This document shows positions 36,784-46,463 of a stretch of DNA of 64,000 nucleotides, in pieces. How positions within the stretch are numbered: the stretch's first letter is position 1; each line of letters starts with the position of its first letter. The notes under the pieces are model-generated. The model saw nothing but the letters and a program-made list of their open reading frames with translations, searched no databases and had not been told where the DNA came from. The translations under genes and the position numbers were made by a program. This DNA is from Casp-alpha2 sp036337015 (lineage in GTDB: Bacteria; Pseudomonadota; Alphaproteobacteria; Rhodospirillales; Casp-alpha2): positions 1 through 64,000 of the forward strand of contig JAYZEZ010000003.1 in NCBI GenBank assembly GCA_036337015.1. The letters are read 5' to 3'.

Positions 36784-38574
36784 CTAATTTTTATTTTCGA
36801 TGATAGTTTCCCAGCCATTAGTAATTGTAAAGGAAAGAGCAGGGGCTTGGATGAGAATGTGATCGGCAAAGAATCGACTAGATATAATTTTTTGCCTTAA
36901 GAATTGCTTTGATTCTCCTGCTTTCATCCTTTCGAAGGCAGCGATAGCTGATTGAGCCATTAACCATCCTCCTATTACTGTTCCTATCAGTTGTAAATAA
37001 TTTGTAGCACTAGCAGCTACAATTTGCGGATTTTTTTTATTGTTTTCTATAACCCATACAGTAGCATCTTCCAGTGATTTGATAGCATTTTTTAAAGATC
37101 TTGAAATTACTTTAAGGTCATGTGCTTCAGGTTTATCCAATGAATTCCAATTAAGAGAACGCATTGTTTTAATTAATTCATTAGCAACGATTCCATTATC
37201 ACGAGCAATTTTACGACCTACTAAGTCTAGGGCTTGGATGCCATTTGTGCCTTCCCATATAGAAGCAATGCGCAAATCTCTAAAAAATTGAGGGATACCG
37301 CTTTCTTCGATGTAACCGGCTCCACCAACCACTTGAATTGCTGTATTGGTAATTTGAATACCTGTATCAGAGGCCCAAGCTTTAACTATAGGAATTAGAA
37401 AATCTACCATGTCTTGTTTGGCCAAACGTTCATCTGGATTAGGGTGATTTTTTGCAAGATCTAGCAATGCACAAGCAAAATATGTGATTGATCTAATCGC
37501 TTCTGTCGAAGATCGCATAAATAACAACATACGTTTAACATCAGGATGATTATCAATCGTAGTTGCATTTGATTCTCCATTAGTTCCTGTAATTTTCCCT
37601 TGTATGCGTTCTGATGCATATGCTTTTGCATGTTGATAAGCTTGTTCAGCAACGCCGACTCCTTGTATGCCTATCGCTAGGCGGGCATTATTCATCATCG
37701 TAAACATATATTCTAAGCCACGATTTTCCTCTCCAATCAGAAACCCTAGAGCTCCAACTTCTTTCTCACCAAATGACATTACACAGGTAGGGGATGCATG
37801 CAGGCCCATTTTATGTTCTAGCGCAATACAACTGAGATCATTGTGCTCGCCAATTTTTCCGTCACTAAGAACTAAGTATTTTGGTACTAAGTACAACGAT
37901 AGTCCGCCAGTTCCTTCAATGTTGTCTGGTGAACGTGCCAAAACCATATGGATAATATTTTCTGTAAAGTCATGCTCCCCAAAAGTAATGAAAATCTTCT
38001 GTCCTGTTATAAAATATTGGCCATCTTTTTTTATTGCCTTTGTGCTAATGTTAGATAGGTCAGATCCGGCTTGTGGCTCAGTGAGATTCATTGTGCCAGT
38101 CCATTCTCCAGAAACCAGTCTTTCCAAAAAGTTGGATTTTAAAAATTCTGAACCGTTTGTGCTTATTAGTTCAACTGCTGCTTGAGTTAAAGTTGGGCAA
38201 ATAGCAAACGCTGAATTTGTACTTTGCCAAATTTCAAGGCATGCTCCAGCCACAAGATTAGGCAAGCCCATTCCACCATATTTGGTGCTAAAGGACACAC
38301 TGTTCCAACCACCTTTGATGAAGCGAGTGTAAGCATCTGTAAAACCGTTTGGTAATTTAACAGCACCATTCTCGAGCTGACATCCCTCCCGATCTCCTGA
38401 TTGTCTTAAAGGGTATAAGACATCACTACCAAATTTCCCTGCTTCAGTTAGAATTGTATCTATAAGATTACCATTAACGTCGCTGAAACAAGGAAGCGAT
38501 AATACTTTCTCTAGTTCTGCAACTTCCTTTAGTGTGAACTGCATGTCTTCTAAAGGTACTTGGTAGGTGGCCAT
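36784..38574 (-). CDS. acyl-CoA dehydrogenase, DmdC-like subfamily
   Basis: FAD flavoprotein that would form an alpha,beta double bond in an acyl-CoA. At 596 residues it belongs to the large ACAD group with an extra C-terminal domain. The FAD/substrate motif NLTEPQAGSDL is at about 163-173, and the catalytic base is E441 in IWEGTNGIQALDLVGRK. The opening PLEDMQFTL and overall length match 3-methylmercaptopropionyl-CoA dehydrogenase (DmdC) of DMSP demethylation, whose catalytic Glu is at about 435. Many DmdC-like proteins act on other acyl-CoAs, and no dmdA, dmdB or dmdD lies adjacent, so the substrate is open. Confidence 0.85.
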   Translation of the reverse strand: MATYQVPLEDMQFTLKEVAELEKVLSLPCFSDVNGNLIDTILTEAGKFGSDVLYPLRQSGDREGCQLENGAVKLPNGFTDAYTRFIKGGWNSVSFSTKYGGMGLPNLVAGACLEIWQSTNSAFAICPTLTQAAVELISTNGSEFLKSNFLERLVSGEWTGTMNLTEPQAGSDLSNISTKAIKKDGQYFITGQKIFITFGEHDFTENIIHMVLARSPDNIEGTGGLSLYLVPKYLVLSDGKIGEHNDLSCIALEHKMGLHASPTCVMSFGEKEVGALGFLIGEENRGLEYMFTMMNNARLAIGIQGVGVAEQAYQHAKAYASERIQGKITGTNGESNATTIDNHPDVKRMLLFMRSSTEAIRSITYFACALLDLAKNHPNPDERLAKQDMVDFLIPIVKAWASDTGIQITNTAIQVVGGAGYIEESGIPQFFRDLRIASIWEGTNGIQALDLVGRKIARDNGIVANELIKTMRSLNWNSLDKPEAHDLKVISRSLKNAIKSLEDATVWVIENNKKNPQIVAASATNYLQLIGTVIGGWLMAQSAIAAFERMKAGESKQFLRQKIISSRFFADHILIQAPALSFTITNGWETIIENKN

Positions 38575-38611
38575 AGTTATGGAAACCTTGCATTAAATTT
38601 GAAAAATAGAT

Positions 38612-39397
38612 TTATTTTTTTTCTGGAGTTTGATCACGTGTAAACACCCATGAATCTTCTTCAGATAAATCTGAACTGTAAATATAACCTGCATCGTTAA
38701 ATTCTTTTATTTGATCTGGTTCGTGAAGACGATTTTTAATGATAAATCGTGCCATGGAGCCACGCGCTTGTTTTGCAAAGAAAGAAATTATTTTTGAAAC
38801 ACCGTTTTTAACCTCTTTAAACACAGGGGTAACTATTTTCCCATTCAGAACATTTTGATCAACTGCCTTGAAATATTCCATTGATGCTAAATTGATTACA
38901 GTCTTATCTTTATGGTCTTTTGTTACATTATTAATTTCATGTGCAATAGATTTGTTCCAAAATTCATATAGATTATTATAACCTGGCGGTTGAAATCTTG
39001 CACCCATCTCTAGGCGATAGGGTTGGATTAGGTCCAAAGGTCTCAGGATACCATACAGACCAGATAAAATTCGTAAATGATCTTGGGCAAAATTTAAGTC
39101 CTCAGCTTTTAAAGAAGTAGCTTCTAATCCTTGATAAGTGTCTCCATTAAATACTAGTGCTGCTTGTTTCGCATTTTCATTAGTAAAAGGTATTGAAAAA
39201 TTTTGAAACCGCTGAAAATTCAGTTCACTAAGTTTATCGCTAAGTTTCATAGCACGTTTCAAATCTGAGCGACTAAGACCTTTTGCCTTTTCAACTAAAA
39301 CCTTTGACTGTTCTAAAAATTCTGGCTGGGAAAAATTAGAATGATGAGTTGGTGATTCAAAATCTAATTTTTTTGCAGGGGATATTATTGCTAACAT
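38612..39397 (-). CDS. yaaA: YaaA family peroxide-stress protein
   Basis: A 261-residue cytoplasmic protein with the DUF328 hallmarks: N-terminal MLAIISPAKKLDFES, GDTYQGLEA, ILSGLYGILRPLDLIQPYRLEMG and a C-terminal ARGSMARFII. E. coli YaaA lowers intracellular free iron under peroxide stress and binds DNA in structural studies. It lies 37 bases downstream of the start region of the acyl-CoA dehydrogenase on the same strand; functional linkage is not implied. Confidence 0.93.
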   Translation of the reverse strand: MLAIISPAKKLDFESPTHHSNFSQPEFLEQSKVLVEKAKGLSRSDLKRAMKLSDKLSELNFQRFQNFSIPFTNENAKQAALVFNGDTYQGLEATSLKAEDLNFAQDHLRILSGLYGILRPLDLIQPYRLEMGARFQPPGYNNLYEFWNKSIAHEINNVTKDHKDKTVINLASMEYFKAVDQNVLNGKIVTPVFKEVKNGVSKIISFFAKQARGSMARFIIKNRLHEPDQIKEFNDAGYIYSSDLSEEDSWVFTRDQTPEKK

Positions 39398-39475
39398 CTA
39401 AATTACCTATCATCGTATTGTTGTTACCATCAATTTTAATAAGTTTATATAAAATTTTTAAGGAATACAAAGAAC

Positions 39476-39847
39476 GTGATTATAATTTATGGACTAAAAA
39501 ATTGTGATAAATGCCGAAGTGCTCTTAAGTGGTTTGAAAAGCAATCAATAAATTATCAATTTTATGATCTACGCAAAGATGGATTGGTCAAAGAAATTAT
39601 TCAATATTGGGTTGATGTGATCGGTTGGGACGCTTTAATAAACAAGAGAAGTACTACTTGGCGCATGCTTTCTAATGAAGTGAAGGTTGAGATTGATAGT
39701 GCCAATGCCAACGCTATTAGCTACATAGTAGATAAACCTACTCTGATTAAACGTCCAATAATTTTAGTAAATGAGAAGGTAATGGTTGGATTTAAGGAAC
39801 AGCAGCGTCAGGAGTTAATCAATATAAATGCTAATACAATCAATTAA
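39476..39847 (+). CDS. ArsC/Spx-family protein
   Basis: A 123-residue thioredoxin-fold protein with CDKC (C10, C13) after the first strand, followed by the family segment YDLRKDG and a C-terminal IKRPIIL with the invariant KRP motif. This identifies the ArsC/Spx/YffB group. Arsenate reductases of this group normally have a single catalytic Cys in a CxxS or GCxxC setting, so true arsenate reduction is uncertain. The start is GTG at 39476, with AAGGA about 11 bases upstream. Confidence 0.8.
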   Translation: MIIIYGLKNCDKCRSALKWFEKQSINYQFYDLRKDGLVKEIIQYWVDVIGWDALINKRSTTWRMLSNEVKVEIDSANANAISYIVDKPTLIKRPIILVNEKVMVGFKEQQRQELININANTIN

Positions 39848-39856
39848 TTTTTCATA

Positions 39857-39946
39857 ATGATAATAGTGTTGTTAATGTTCTTTCTAGGGCTTTTGTTTGG
39901 AAGGTTTTTAATTGAAAGAATGAATTTTGATCAAATTTTTTTTTAA
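39857..39946 (+). CDS. possible 29-residue membrane microprotein
   Basis: An ATG-initiated frame of 29 codons starts 9 bases after the ArsC-like stop. It reads MIIVLLMFFLGLLFGRFLIE..., a single hydrophobic helix followed by an arginine and a short polar tail, and ends 4 bases inside the convergent dehydrogenase gene. There is no clear ribosome site, so translation would depend on coupling to the upstream gene. AT-rich DNA readily yields hydrophobic frames by chance, hence low confidence. Confidence 0.2.
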   Translation: MIIVLLMFFLGLLFGRFLIERMNFDQIFF

Positions 39947-41349
39947 AGTATTTTATTTGGGTTCATAGTTCCCTTGGGGTCTATATTTTCTTTCAATTTC
40001 TGCATAACTCTAATTTCTGTTTTTGAACAATAGTGATGCATCTCATTTCTTTTTAGTTTTCCTATACCATGTTCTGCACTAAAACTTCCACCTAACTTAG
40101 CTGCTATCTCATATACTAAATGATTTAGGCTTGGACGTTCATTTAGAAATGCATCAACTTCTTTTGTTGGCGGCTGGCTAAGGTTAAAATGGATATTGCC
40201 GTCTCCTAAATGTCCGAAGGCTATCACCTTAATTTCTGGGACTTTTTCTCTTACTAATTGTATGGCAAGGTGAAGGAATTCCGGAACTTTTGATACTGGC
40301 ACCGAAATATCGTGCTTGATGCTAGCCCCTAATTTAGACTGGTAAATAGGAATTGCTTCACGAATTTTCCAAAAATTAATCGCTTGAGACTTATTGTTAG
40401 CGATCACTGCATCATTTATAAGTTTATCTTTGAACGCATTTGATAATATGCTTTCAAGTTCTTGTTCAATTCTAGTTGGACTTGTCAATTCCACTAGTGC
40501 ATACCAATTATGTAAATTATTAAATGGATAAATTAATTCGCTTGTTTGACTTAAAACAAGCTCCATACTTTCACGGTTGAGAATCTCATAGCTACTTAAA
40601 TCATCGTTAGCCTCTGTCTCTATAATTTTCATTAGTTTAAGTGCTTCTTTAGGGCTATCCATAGCTATAAGTGCAGTTTTGCAATCTTTCTGGCATGGAA
40701 ATAATTTTAAAACGGCAGCAGTAATAACGCCTAGTGTACCTTCTGCACCGATAAATAAGTGTTTAAGGTCATAGCCTGTATTATCTTTGCGCAAAGCACG
40801 AAGTCCATTCCAAATTCGTCCATCAGGTAATACGACCTCGAGCCCAAGAACTAAATCTCGGGCGTTTCCATATCGTAATACGCGTATCCCTCCAGCGTTT
40901 GTTGATAGGTTCCCACCAATTTGACAACTGCCTTCTGCTCCAAGGCTCAACGGGAAAAAACGTTCAACATTTTCTGCTGCAATTTGAATTTCGTTAAGAA
41001 CACAACCTGCATCGACAGTAATTGTGTTATTATGTATGTCAATATCACGGATCCTATTAAGCCGATTTAAACTTATAAGAACACCACCTTCCGGAACAGC
41101 GGCCCCAACAAGTCCAGTATTGCCGCCTTGAGGAGTTACTGGTATGCCCGAAGCATTGCAAACCTTTATAACGGAGCTTACTTCTTCAGTATTTACAGGG
41201 CTAATAACTATATCACAATAACCACGCCACATTCCTCTCCATTCTGTGATGTGATTTTCAATCTTATCTTCGTCATTTGTCCAACCTTTCCGTCCTACGA
41301 TTTCCTTTAGAGTAGTTAAAATATGTTCAGGAGTTTTCATTTTAATCAT
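39943..41349 (-). CDS. FAD-linked D-2-hydroxyacid dehydrogenase (D-2-hydroxyglutarate/D-lactate type)
   Basis: A 468-residue flavoprotein of the GlcD/D2HGDH family. The FAD-binding PP loop is PQGGNTGLVGAAVP, followed by LGAEGSCQIGGNLSTNAGG. The C-terminal oxidase domain carries the metal-site motif HLGDGNIHFN and ends SAEHGIGKLKRNEM, both typical of D-2-hydroxyglutarate or D-lactate dehydrogenases. Since serA homologues can make D-2-hydroxyglutarate, a clean-up role is plausible, but the substrate is inferred. No glcE or glcF partner is adjacent. Confidence 0.88.
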   Translation of the reverse strand: MIKMKTPEHILTTLKEIVGRKGWTNDEDKIENHITEWRGMWRGYCDIVISPVNTEEVSSVIKVCNASGIPVTPQGGNTGLVGAAVPEGGVLISLNRLNRIRDIDIHNNTITVDAGCVLNEIQIAAENVERFFPLSLGAEGSCQIGGNLSTNAGGIRVLRYGNARDLVLGLEVVLPDGRIWNGLRALRKDNTGYDLKHLFIGAEGTLGVITAAVLKLFPCQKDCKTALIAMDSPKEALKLMKIIETEANDDLSSYEILNRESMELVLSQTSELIYPFNNLHNWYALVELTSPTRIEQELESILSNAFKDKLINDAVIANNKSQAINFWKIREAIPIYQSKLGASIKHDISVPVSKVPEFLHLAIQLVREKVPEIKVIAFGHLGDGNIHFNLSQPPTKEVDAFLNERPSLNHLVYEIAAKLGGSFSAEHGIGKLKRNEMHHYCSKTEIRVMQKLKENIDPKGTMNPNKIL

Positions 41350-41503
41350 AAATATAAATTATATAATTAAGTCAAATCTAGAAGGATTTAAAGAAGTGCG
41401 CATTCTATGGATAAGTTCTAAACTATTATTAAACAATAATAATGTTTTTAAGATAAAAACATATATGAAATGTTAGTTGTAATTTTTTTTAAAGAATAGA
41501 ATC

Positions 41504-42721
41504 ATGTTTAACTCATCTTTTTCCAAAACTAGGCTTTTATATATAAACGTTGGTCATTTTGTAGATCATCTTTTTATGTTAATTTTTGCAAAGGCTGCAT
41601 TCAGTGCAGGGCTATCTTTCGGTATGGCTAGGGACGGTGCTTACGCTGAAATGATACCTTACGGCATTCCCGCACTAGTTTTATTTGGTGCTTGCGCCCC
41701 TATAGCTGCACACCTAGCTGATATTTGGAGCCGTAATGGGATGATTGCTGTTTTTTTTATTGGTATAGGAGTTGCGTCAATTATTGCTAGCTTTGCTGCC
41801 TCTCCTTTGCAATTAGGAATAAGTCTTTCTATTCTTGGAATTTTTGCAGCTATTTATCATCCTGTTGGTATAGCCATGGTCGTTGAAGGGGGAGGTAACG
41901 TTGGTTGGAGACTTGGAGCTAACGGTGTATTTGGTAATATGGGAGTAGCTGCAGCACCGTTAATAACTGGCTTTATTTTAGCACAATATGATTGGCGGCT
42001 AGCTTTTTCATTGCCTGGAATAATTTCTATTTTTATAGGTTTAAGTTTTATTAAATTTGTTTCCTCTGGGCGAATTCGGCCATCGGAATCTTCTCCAAGG
42101 GAAAAGTCAAAGGTTGGTTTTCTTCCAGGTTGGGAGCGTGCACTTTTGGCTTTAGCTCTCGTAACTGCTGCGGGCGGTTTTGTGTTTGGTTCTATGATTT
42201 TTCTATTACCAAGAATGTTTGAGGTTTCCATGCCAGCTGTCAGTTTAAATGTTGCTGTAACTGGTGTATTGGCTGCTATAGTGTATGCCATTGCGGCGTG
42301 GTCACAACTTGTCGTTGGCCGTATTATAGATAAGAATCGTATTAAACCAGTTTTATTAATTATTGCGGCTGGTCAACCTATTTTAATTGCTATTATGTCA
42401 ATGCAAAATGACCTTTCTTTGTTTTTCTCGTCATTATTGGCTATGGCATTTGTATTTGGGCAAATCCCTATCACAGATGCCATACTAACTCGTTATGTAC
42501 CTGATCATTGGCGAGCGAAGGTCTTGTCAATAAAGTTCATGCTTAATTTAGTAATTGGTGCTTTAGCGCTGATAGTTGCTAAGGCTATTCTAATTGATGG
42601 AGGTGGATTTGCTACTTTAATGATGGTTATAGCATTTGCTTCTATTTTAATCTTTCTTGCAGCCCTTTTACTACCAGCAAATGATTCATTAGATGACTCG
42701 TCTGAAGTTTTGCCAGTGTAA
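41504..42721 (+). CDS. MFS transporter (Fsr-like group)
   Basis: A 405-residue protein with about twelve membrane helices. The N-terminal NVGHFVDHLFMLIF and the loop GIFAAIYHPVGIAMV with an adjacent RLGANGVFGNMGVA resemble the fosmidomycin-resistance-like MFS group. Its substrate cannot be told. It stands alone, divergent from the dehydrogenase and tail-to-tail with the Sua5 gene (5-base gap). Confidence 0.8.
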   Translation: MFNSSFSKTRLLYINVGHFVDHLFMLIFAKAAFSAGLSFGMARDGAYAEMIPYGIPALVLFGACAPIAAHLADIWSRNGMIAVFFIGIGVASIIASFAASPLQLGISLSILGIFAAIYHPVGIAMVVEGGGNVGWRLGANGVFGNMGVAAAPLITGFILAQYDWRLAFSLPGIISIFIGLSFIKFVSSGRIRPSESSPREKSKVGFLPGWERALLALALVTAAGGFVFGSMIFLLPRMFEVSMPAVSLNVAVTGVLAAIVYAIAAWSQLVVGRIIDKNRIKPVLLIIAAGQPILIAIMSMQNDLSLFFSSLLAMAFVFGQIPITDAILTRYVPDHWRAKVLSIKFMLNLVIGALALIVAKAILIDGGGFATLMMVIAFASILIFLAALLLPANDSLDDSSEVLPV

Positions 42722-42726
42722 TAGAG

Positions 42727-43698
42727 TTAATCAATAGGCTTAGACGCACGCATTAAGCGATCATTAATAGCAAGTCCTAGTCCATAATTTGGAATTGGCA
42801 TAACTGCAATGCCCGTAAAGGGCGATCTATCTAAATCATTGATCATAGAGAATAAATTAGCAGCAGCTTCTTTTAGGTTCCCAGTGGGGCTGAGATTAAT
42901 ACTTTCCATTAATGAACAAGGGCCAAAGGCAAGGAAGGCTTCATTTAAATTAGGCTTTTGTGCGTTAAGGCGAAGTGGTAGGTTCGGAGCATAATGGCGA
43001 TCTAGCATGCCTGGAGATTTTGGATTGCCTTTCTTAATTCCTTCGGAAATAGTTAAAGGCCCTATTACTGCCTCAATTTCCTCTACTGAAATACCACCAG
43101 GCCTTAATAAGGTGGGTTTATTCTCTGATAGGTCAATAACTGTAGATTCGATCCCAATTTGACAGGGACCACCATCCAAGATCACTTCTGTACCATTTGT
43201 TTTAGTATCAAATAGTGAAGAAGCAACATGTTTTGCCATAGTAGGGCTAATCCGTCCGGATTGGTTTGCACTTGGTGCAGCTAGTGGTAAGTTTGATTTG
43301 TTAAGTAAAGCTTGTGCAACATTATGATTAGGAGCGCGAACAGCTAGAGTTTTCAAGCCAGCGCTTGCAAGTAATGAAATACGTTCATTTCGTCTGGGGA
43401 GAATTAAGGTTAGTGCGCCCGGCCAAAATATTTTTGCTAATTGGTTTGCCAAATCGTTGAAAATAACAATTTCTCGGGCAAGTTCTAAATTTTTTACATG
43501 AATGATTAGCGGATTAAATTTAGGGCGATTTTTAATTTCAAAAATACCAGCAACAGCTTTGTCATTTGTGGCATCTGCACCTAAACCGTACACAGTTTCA
43601 GTGGGAAAAGCTACTAAGCCTCCTTTGATTATAGCTTGGCTAGCAGCATTTATGTTTCTTGCAGTTGGAGTTAATATGGGGACTTGATGTTCTTTCAA
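42727..43698 (-). CDS. tsaC: L-threonylcarbamoyladenylate synthase (Sua5 type)
   Basis: Makes threonylcarbamoyl-AMP, the donor for t6A37 in tRNAs reading ANN codons. The 323-residue protein is the two-domain Sua5 form: an N-terminal YrdC/TsaC domain (about 10-205; GLVAFPTETVYGLGA, AAPSANQSGRISPT) and a C-terminal Sua5 domain. SPGMLDRHYAP marks the linker. The start appears to be TTG at 43698, 4 bases after the cysQ stop, without an obvious Shine-Dalgarno, suggesting coupling to cysQ. Confidence 0.92.
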   Translation of the reverse strand: MKEHQVPILTPTARNINAASQAIIKGGLVAFPTETVYGLGADATNDKAVAGIFEIKNRPKFNPLIIHVKNLELAREIVIFNDLANQLAKIFWPGALTLILPRRNERISLLASAGLKTLAVRAPNHNVAQALLNKSNLPLAAPSANQSGRISPTMAKHVASSLFDTKTNGTEVILDGGPCQIGIESTVIDLSENKPTLLRPGGISVEEIEAVIGPLTISEGIKKGNPKSPGMLDRHYAPNLPLRLNAQKPNLNEAFLAFGPCSLMESINLSPTGNLKEAAANLFSMINDLDRSPFTGIAVMPIPNYGLGLAINDRLMRASKPID

Positions 43699-43702
43699 TT
43701 GC

Positions 43703-44491
43703 TTAACAGTTCTTTTTTATTACCCCAGCGCTTTGTGCGATGAAATGAGGATTTTCAAATCCGTCCTTCGCATAACGTAATGGGTTTCCTTCTAAATCGA
43801 TAATCATCCCTCCTGCAAAATTTAAAATTGCGTGTCCTGCTGCGGTATCCCACTCCATGGTTCGGCCTAGTCTTGGATAAATATCAGCTTTACCTTCCGC
43901 AATTCTGCAGAACTTAAGAGAGCTACCAGCTATAGTTTCATTAGCAACGTTATATTCAGAGAGAAATTCTTCAATATTCTCTCCTCGATGTGAGCGGCTA
44001 ATTATAGCAGTAATTCCATCTGGAGAAATTTCACGACAAGTAATTAATTTTTCCTCGTCATCACCAAATTGTGAAAAGGATCCAACTGCTGCACCCCAAT
44101 ATGTTTGGTTGGTAACGGGAGCGTGTATGACACCCAAGGCTGGACGTCCTGCATCAATTAAGGCGATGTTGATTGTGAATTCTCCATTTCGGTTAATAAA
44201 TTCCTTAGTCCCATCTAGAGGATCAACCAACCAGAAGGGGGCATTGTTGATATCAGGTGCTGTACCTGATGAAAAAGCTTCTTCACTTATAATTGGAAAT
44301 TTATCAGTTATACCCATTGAAATAGAGCGTAAGATTAGATCTTCTGATCTTTTATCTGCTTCTGTGACAGGAGAGTTATCTGACTTTTTTTCTACATCAA
44401 AATTAGTTTCATAAACTTTCAAAATTTCTTGTCCGGCCTTTTTAGCGATACCGCCAACCTGTTCTAAAAGATCTAATCCAATGTTAAGCAC
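43703..44491 (-). CDS. cysQ: 3'(2'),5'-bisphosphate nucleotidase CysQ
   Basis: Hydrolyses PAP, the by-product of sulfate activation, to AMP. The 262-residue inositol-monophosphatase-fold protein has both family motifs: WLVDPLDGTKEF for metal binding and WDTAAGHAIL near the C-terminus, with EEA as the preceding acidic ligand. The start is GTG at 44491, with AAGGA about 8 bases upstream. It is translated just ahead of the Sua5 gene. Confidence 0.9.
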   Translation of the reverse strand: MLNIGLDLLEQVGGIAKKAGQEILKVYETNFDVEKKSDNSPVTEADKRSEDLILRSISMGITDKFPIISEEAFSSGTAPDINNAPFWLVDPLDGTKEFINRNGEFTINIALIDAGRPALGVIHAPVTNQTYWGAAVGSFSQFGDDEEKLITCREISPDGITAIISRSHRGENIEEFLSEYNVANETIAGSSLKFCRIAEGKADIYPRLGRTMEWDTAAGHAILNFAGGMIIDLEGNPLRYAKDGFENPHFIAQSAGVIKKNC

Positions 44492-44914
44492 TTTTTTTAT
44501 TCCTTTTTAACCTGTTTAAAATTTGATGATTTTCATATTCTATTTAGTGTTTATCAAATAGCCTTAAAATAAATGTTTAATTTTTCAGTGTTTTATCGCT
44601 AATTTTTTTTCTGAACAGTATTAAAGAGATGATCTCACTAGATAAATATTTCTGCTATAGAAGTATTGTAAACTTAAGTATAATTTATGAACTAAATTCC
44701 AGATTGTATTTAACAATTAACATCTTAAACTATAGCCATGTAGAAAATTCTTCGTTAAAGAAAAGAATGAACAAATATTTTGCATACATTAATTTGTAAG
44801 TGATCATAGTGATAGTTTAATTTTTTAGTTTCTTGAGTATAAGCCTGTATTAGTTAACCTTATAATGACTTTGCTCAAAACATCTTTCTTTTTTAGACCA
44901 ATAAGAGGCAATTC
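44492..44914 (+). other. 423-bp AT-rich divergent intergenic region (cysQ/pepA)
   Basis: The longest non-coding stretch in the window. I see no tRNA, no GC-rich stem-loop and no frame over about 17 codons that has a ribosome site. A perfect TATAAT (44861-44866) lies 49 bases before the pepA start but has no -35 box at normal spacing; TTGAGT at 44833-44838 is 22 bp away. Promoters for cysQ and pepA must be here, but I cannot place them with confidence. Confidence 0.6.
44861..44866 (+). promoter_or_regulatory. possible -10 box of pepA
   Basis: A consensus TATAAT hexamer at a suitable distance upstream of pepA. The nearest -35-like TTGAGT is 22 bp upstream, too far for a standard sigma70 promoter. 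In DNA this AT-rich, single hexamers are weak evidence. Confidence 0.25.
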
Positions 44915-46429
44915 ATGAAAATCATTTTTTCGGAACCAGGCTCCGTTGCAATGGGCATTATGGTTGTTGGTGTTTCTAATGCCAACAAGTTAACAGCATC
45001 AGCTAAGAAAATGGATAAGAGAACAGGAGGGGCTTTATTGCGCTCTATTAAATCAAGCTCCTTTACAGGAAAGGCTGGTCAGAGCTTAACGATTTTAAGT
45101 CCAGCAGGTACTCAACTAGATCGTTTGTTGATTGTTGGTTTTGGGAAGGGTAACGAAATAAATGAAAAAGGTATGCATGAATTAGGTGGTCTTATCTTTA
45201 ACTCTATTAAAGCAGGGAATTCAAAATCTGCGACAATTTTGGTAGATTCTATAGAAGATTCTCAGCTTTCTGCATATAAAATGGCTGTTGGTATTGCAGA
45301 AGGTATAAAACTTCGATCCTATCGTTTTGATAAATACCTCACTAACATTAATTCTAAAAAGAATAAAAAGCCTGTTTTATCTGTTATTACAATACGTTGT
45401 CAGAACGTTAAAAATGCAAGAGCTTCTTTTAGGATTCGGGATAAAGTCGTGGATGGTGTTTTTTTAACACGTAATTTAGTAACTGAACCCCCAAACGTTA
45501 TTTATCCAGATACATTGGCAAAACGTTGCAAAGAACTTTTAAAACTTGGCTTGAAAGTAGAAGTGTTAGGCGAAAAGCAGATGTCTCGTCTTGGAATGGG
45601 TGCATTGCTGGGTGTTGGTCAAGGGTCTATCCGTGAGAGTAAGTTAGTTGTAATGCAATGGAATGGTGAAACAGCAAAAAAAGGTAAGGTTCCTTCACCA
45701 GTATGTTTTGTTGGTAAGGGGGTCACTTTTGATACAGGTGGTATTTCTTTGAAACCATCTGGTGGAATGGAAGAGATGAAATACGATATGGGTGGTTCCG
45801 GTGTTGTAATAGGCCTCATGAAAGCGCTTGCAGGGCGCAAAGCTAAAGTTAATGCAGTTGGCGTTGTTGGGCTTGCTGAAAACATGCCTGGATCCAATGC
45901 GCAGCGACCGAGTGATGTGGTTACCTCGATGTCGGGACAGACTATAGAAGTTCTTAATACAGATGCTGAAGGGAGATTGGTTTTAGCTGATGCAATTCAT
46001 TATGCTAATAATCGTTTTAAGCCTAAATTTATTGTTGATTTAGCTACATTAACTGGGGCGATAATCGTTGCTCTTGGAAATGAATACGCTGGGTTGTTTT
46101 CGAATAATGATAAATTGTCAGAACGGCTTATTACTAGTGGTGAAAAGATTGGTGAAAAATTATGGCGGTTGCCTCAAAATATCAAATACGACAAACTGAT
46201 TAATTCTGATATTGCTGATATGAAGAATATATCCGGTGGGAGAGGAGCTGGCTCAATTACAGCAGCACAGTTTCTTGGTAGGTTTGTTGGAAAAACACCT
46301 TGGGCTCATCTAGATATCGCTGGTGTAACCTGGACAAAAAAAGATTTACCTGTTGCCCCTAAGGGCGCAACAGCATTCGGTGTTCGTCTATTGGATCGTT
46401 TGGTTTCCGATTACTACGAGAAAAAATAG
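44915..46429 (+). CDS. pepA: leucyl aminopeptidase PepA
   Basis: Hexameric two-metal M17 aminopeptidase. The N-terminal macro-like domain spans about 1-175, the catalytic domain about 180-504. The metal ligands K268, D273, D291, D350 and E352 are all present, as are the catalytic K280 and R354 in VTFDTGGISLKPSGGM and NTDAEGRL. Homologues also bind DNA in Xer recombination and carAB control, but nothing here tests that. AGAGG lies 7 bases before the ATG. It is followed by holC after 34 bp, a common alphaproteobacterial pair. Confidence 0.97.
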   Translation: MKIIFSEPGSVAMGIMVVGVSNANKLTASAKKMDKRTGGALLRSIKSSSFTGKAGQSLTILSPAGTQLDRLLIVGFGKGNEINEKGMHELGGLIFNSIKAGNSKSATILVDSIEDSQLSAYKMAVGIAEGIKLRSYRFDKYLTNINSKKNKKPVLSVITIRCQNVKNARASFRIRDKVVDGVFLTRNLVTEPPNVIYPDTLAKRCKELLKLGLKVEVLGEKQMSRLGMGALLGVGQGSIRESKLVVMQWNGETAKKGKVPSPVCFVGKGVTFDTGGISLKPSGGMEEMKYDMGGSGVVIGLMKALAGRKAKVNAVGVVGLAENMPGSNAQRPSDVVTSMSGQTIEVLNTDAEGRLVLADAIHYANNRFKPKFIVDLATLTGAIIVALGNEYAGLFSNNDKLSERLITSGEKIGEKLWRLPQNIKYDKLINSDIADMKNISGGRGAGSITAAQFLGRFVGKTPWAHLDIAGVTWTKKDLPVAPKGATAFGVRLLDRLVSDYYEKK

Positions 46430-46463
46430 GTTCTCTTCAGGCCAGCATTTTTGGAATTGATTA

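Noticed and set aside
37667..38185. A 172-codon plus-strand frame opposite the acyl-CoA dehydrogenase
   Set aside because: It has no recognisable motif and no ribosome site; the minus-strand gene explains the region.
39476..39847. Naming the ArsC-fold gene an arsenate reductase (arsC)
   Set aside because: The motif is CDKC and there is no ars operon; Spx/YffB-type proteins share the fold, so a specific function is not justified.
44865..44918. A 17-codon upstream frame (from ATG 44865) whose TGA overlaps the pepA ATG
   Set aside because: Its ATG lies within the candidate TATAAT box, so it would not be transcribed from that promoter, and it has no ribosome site.
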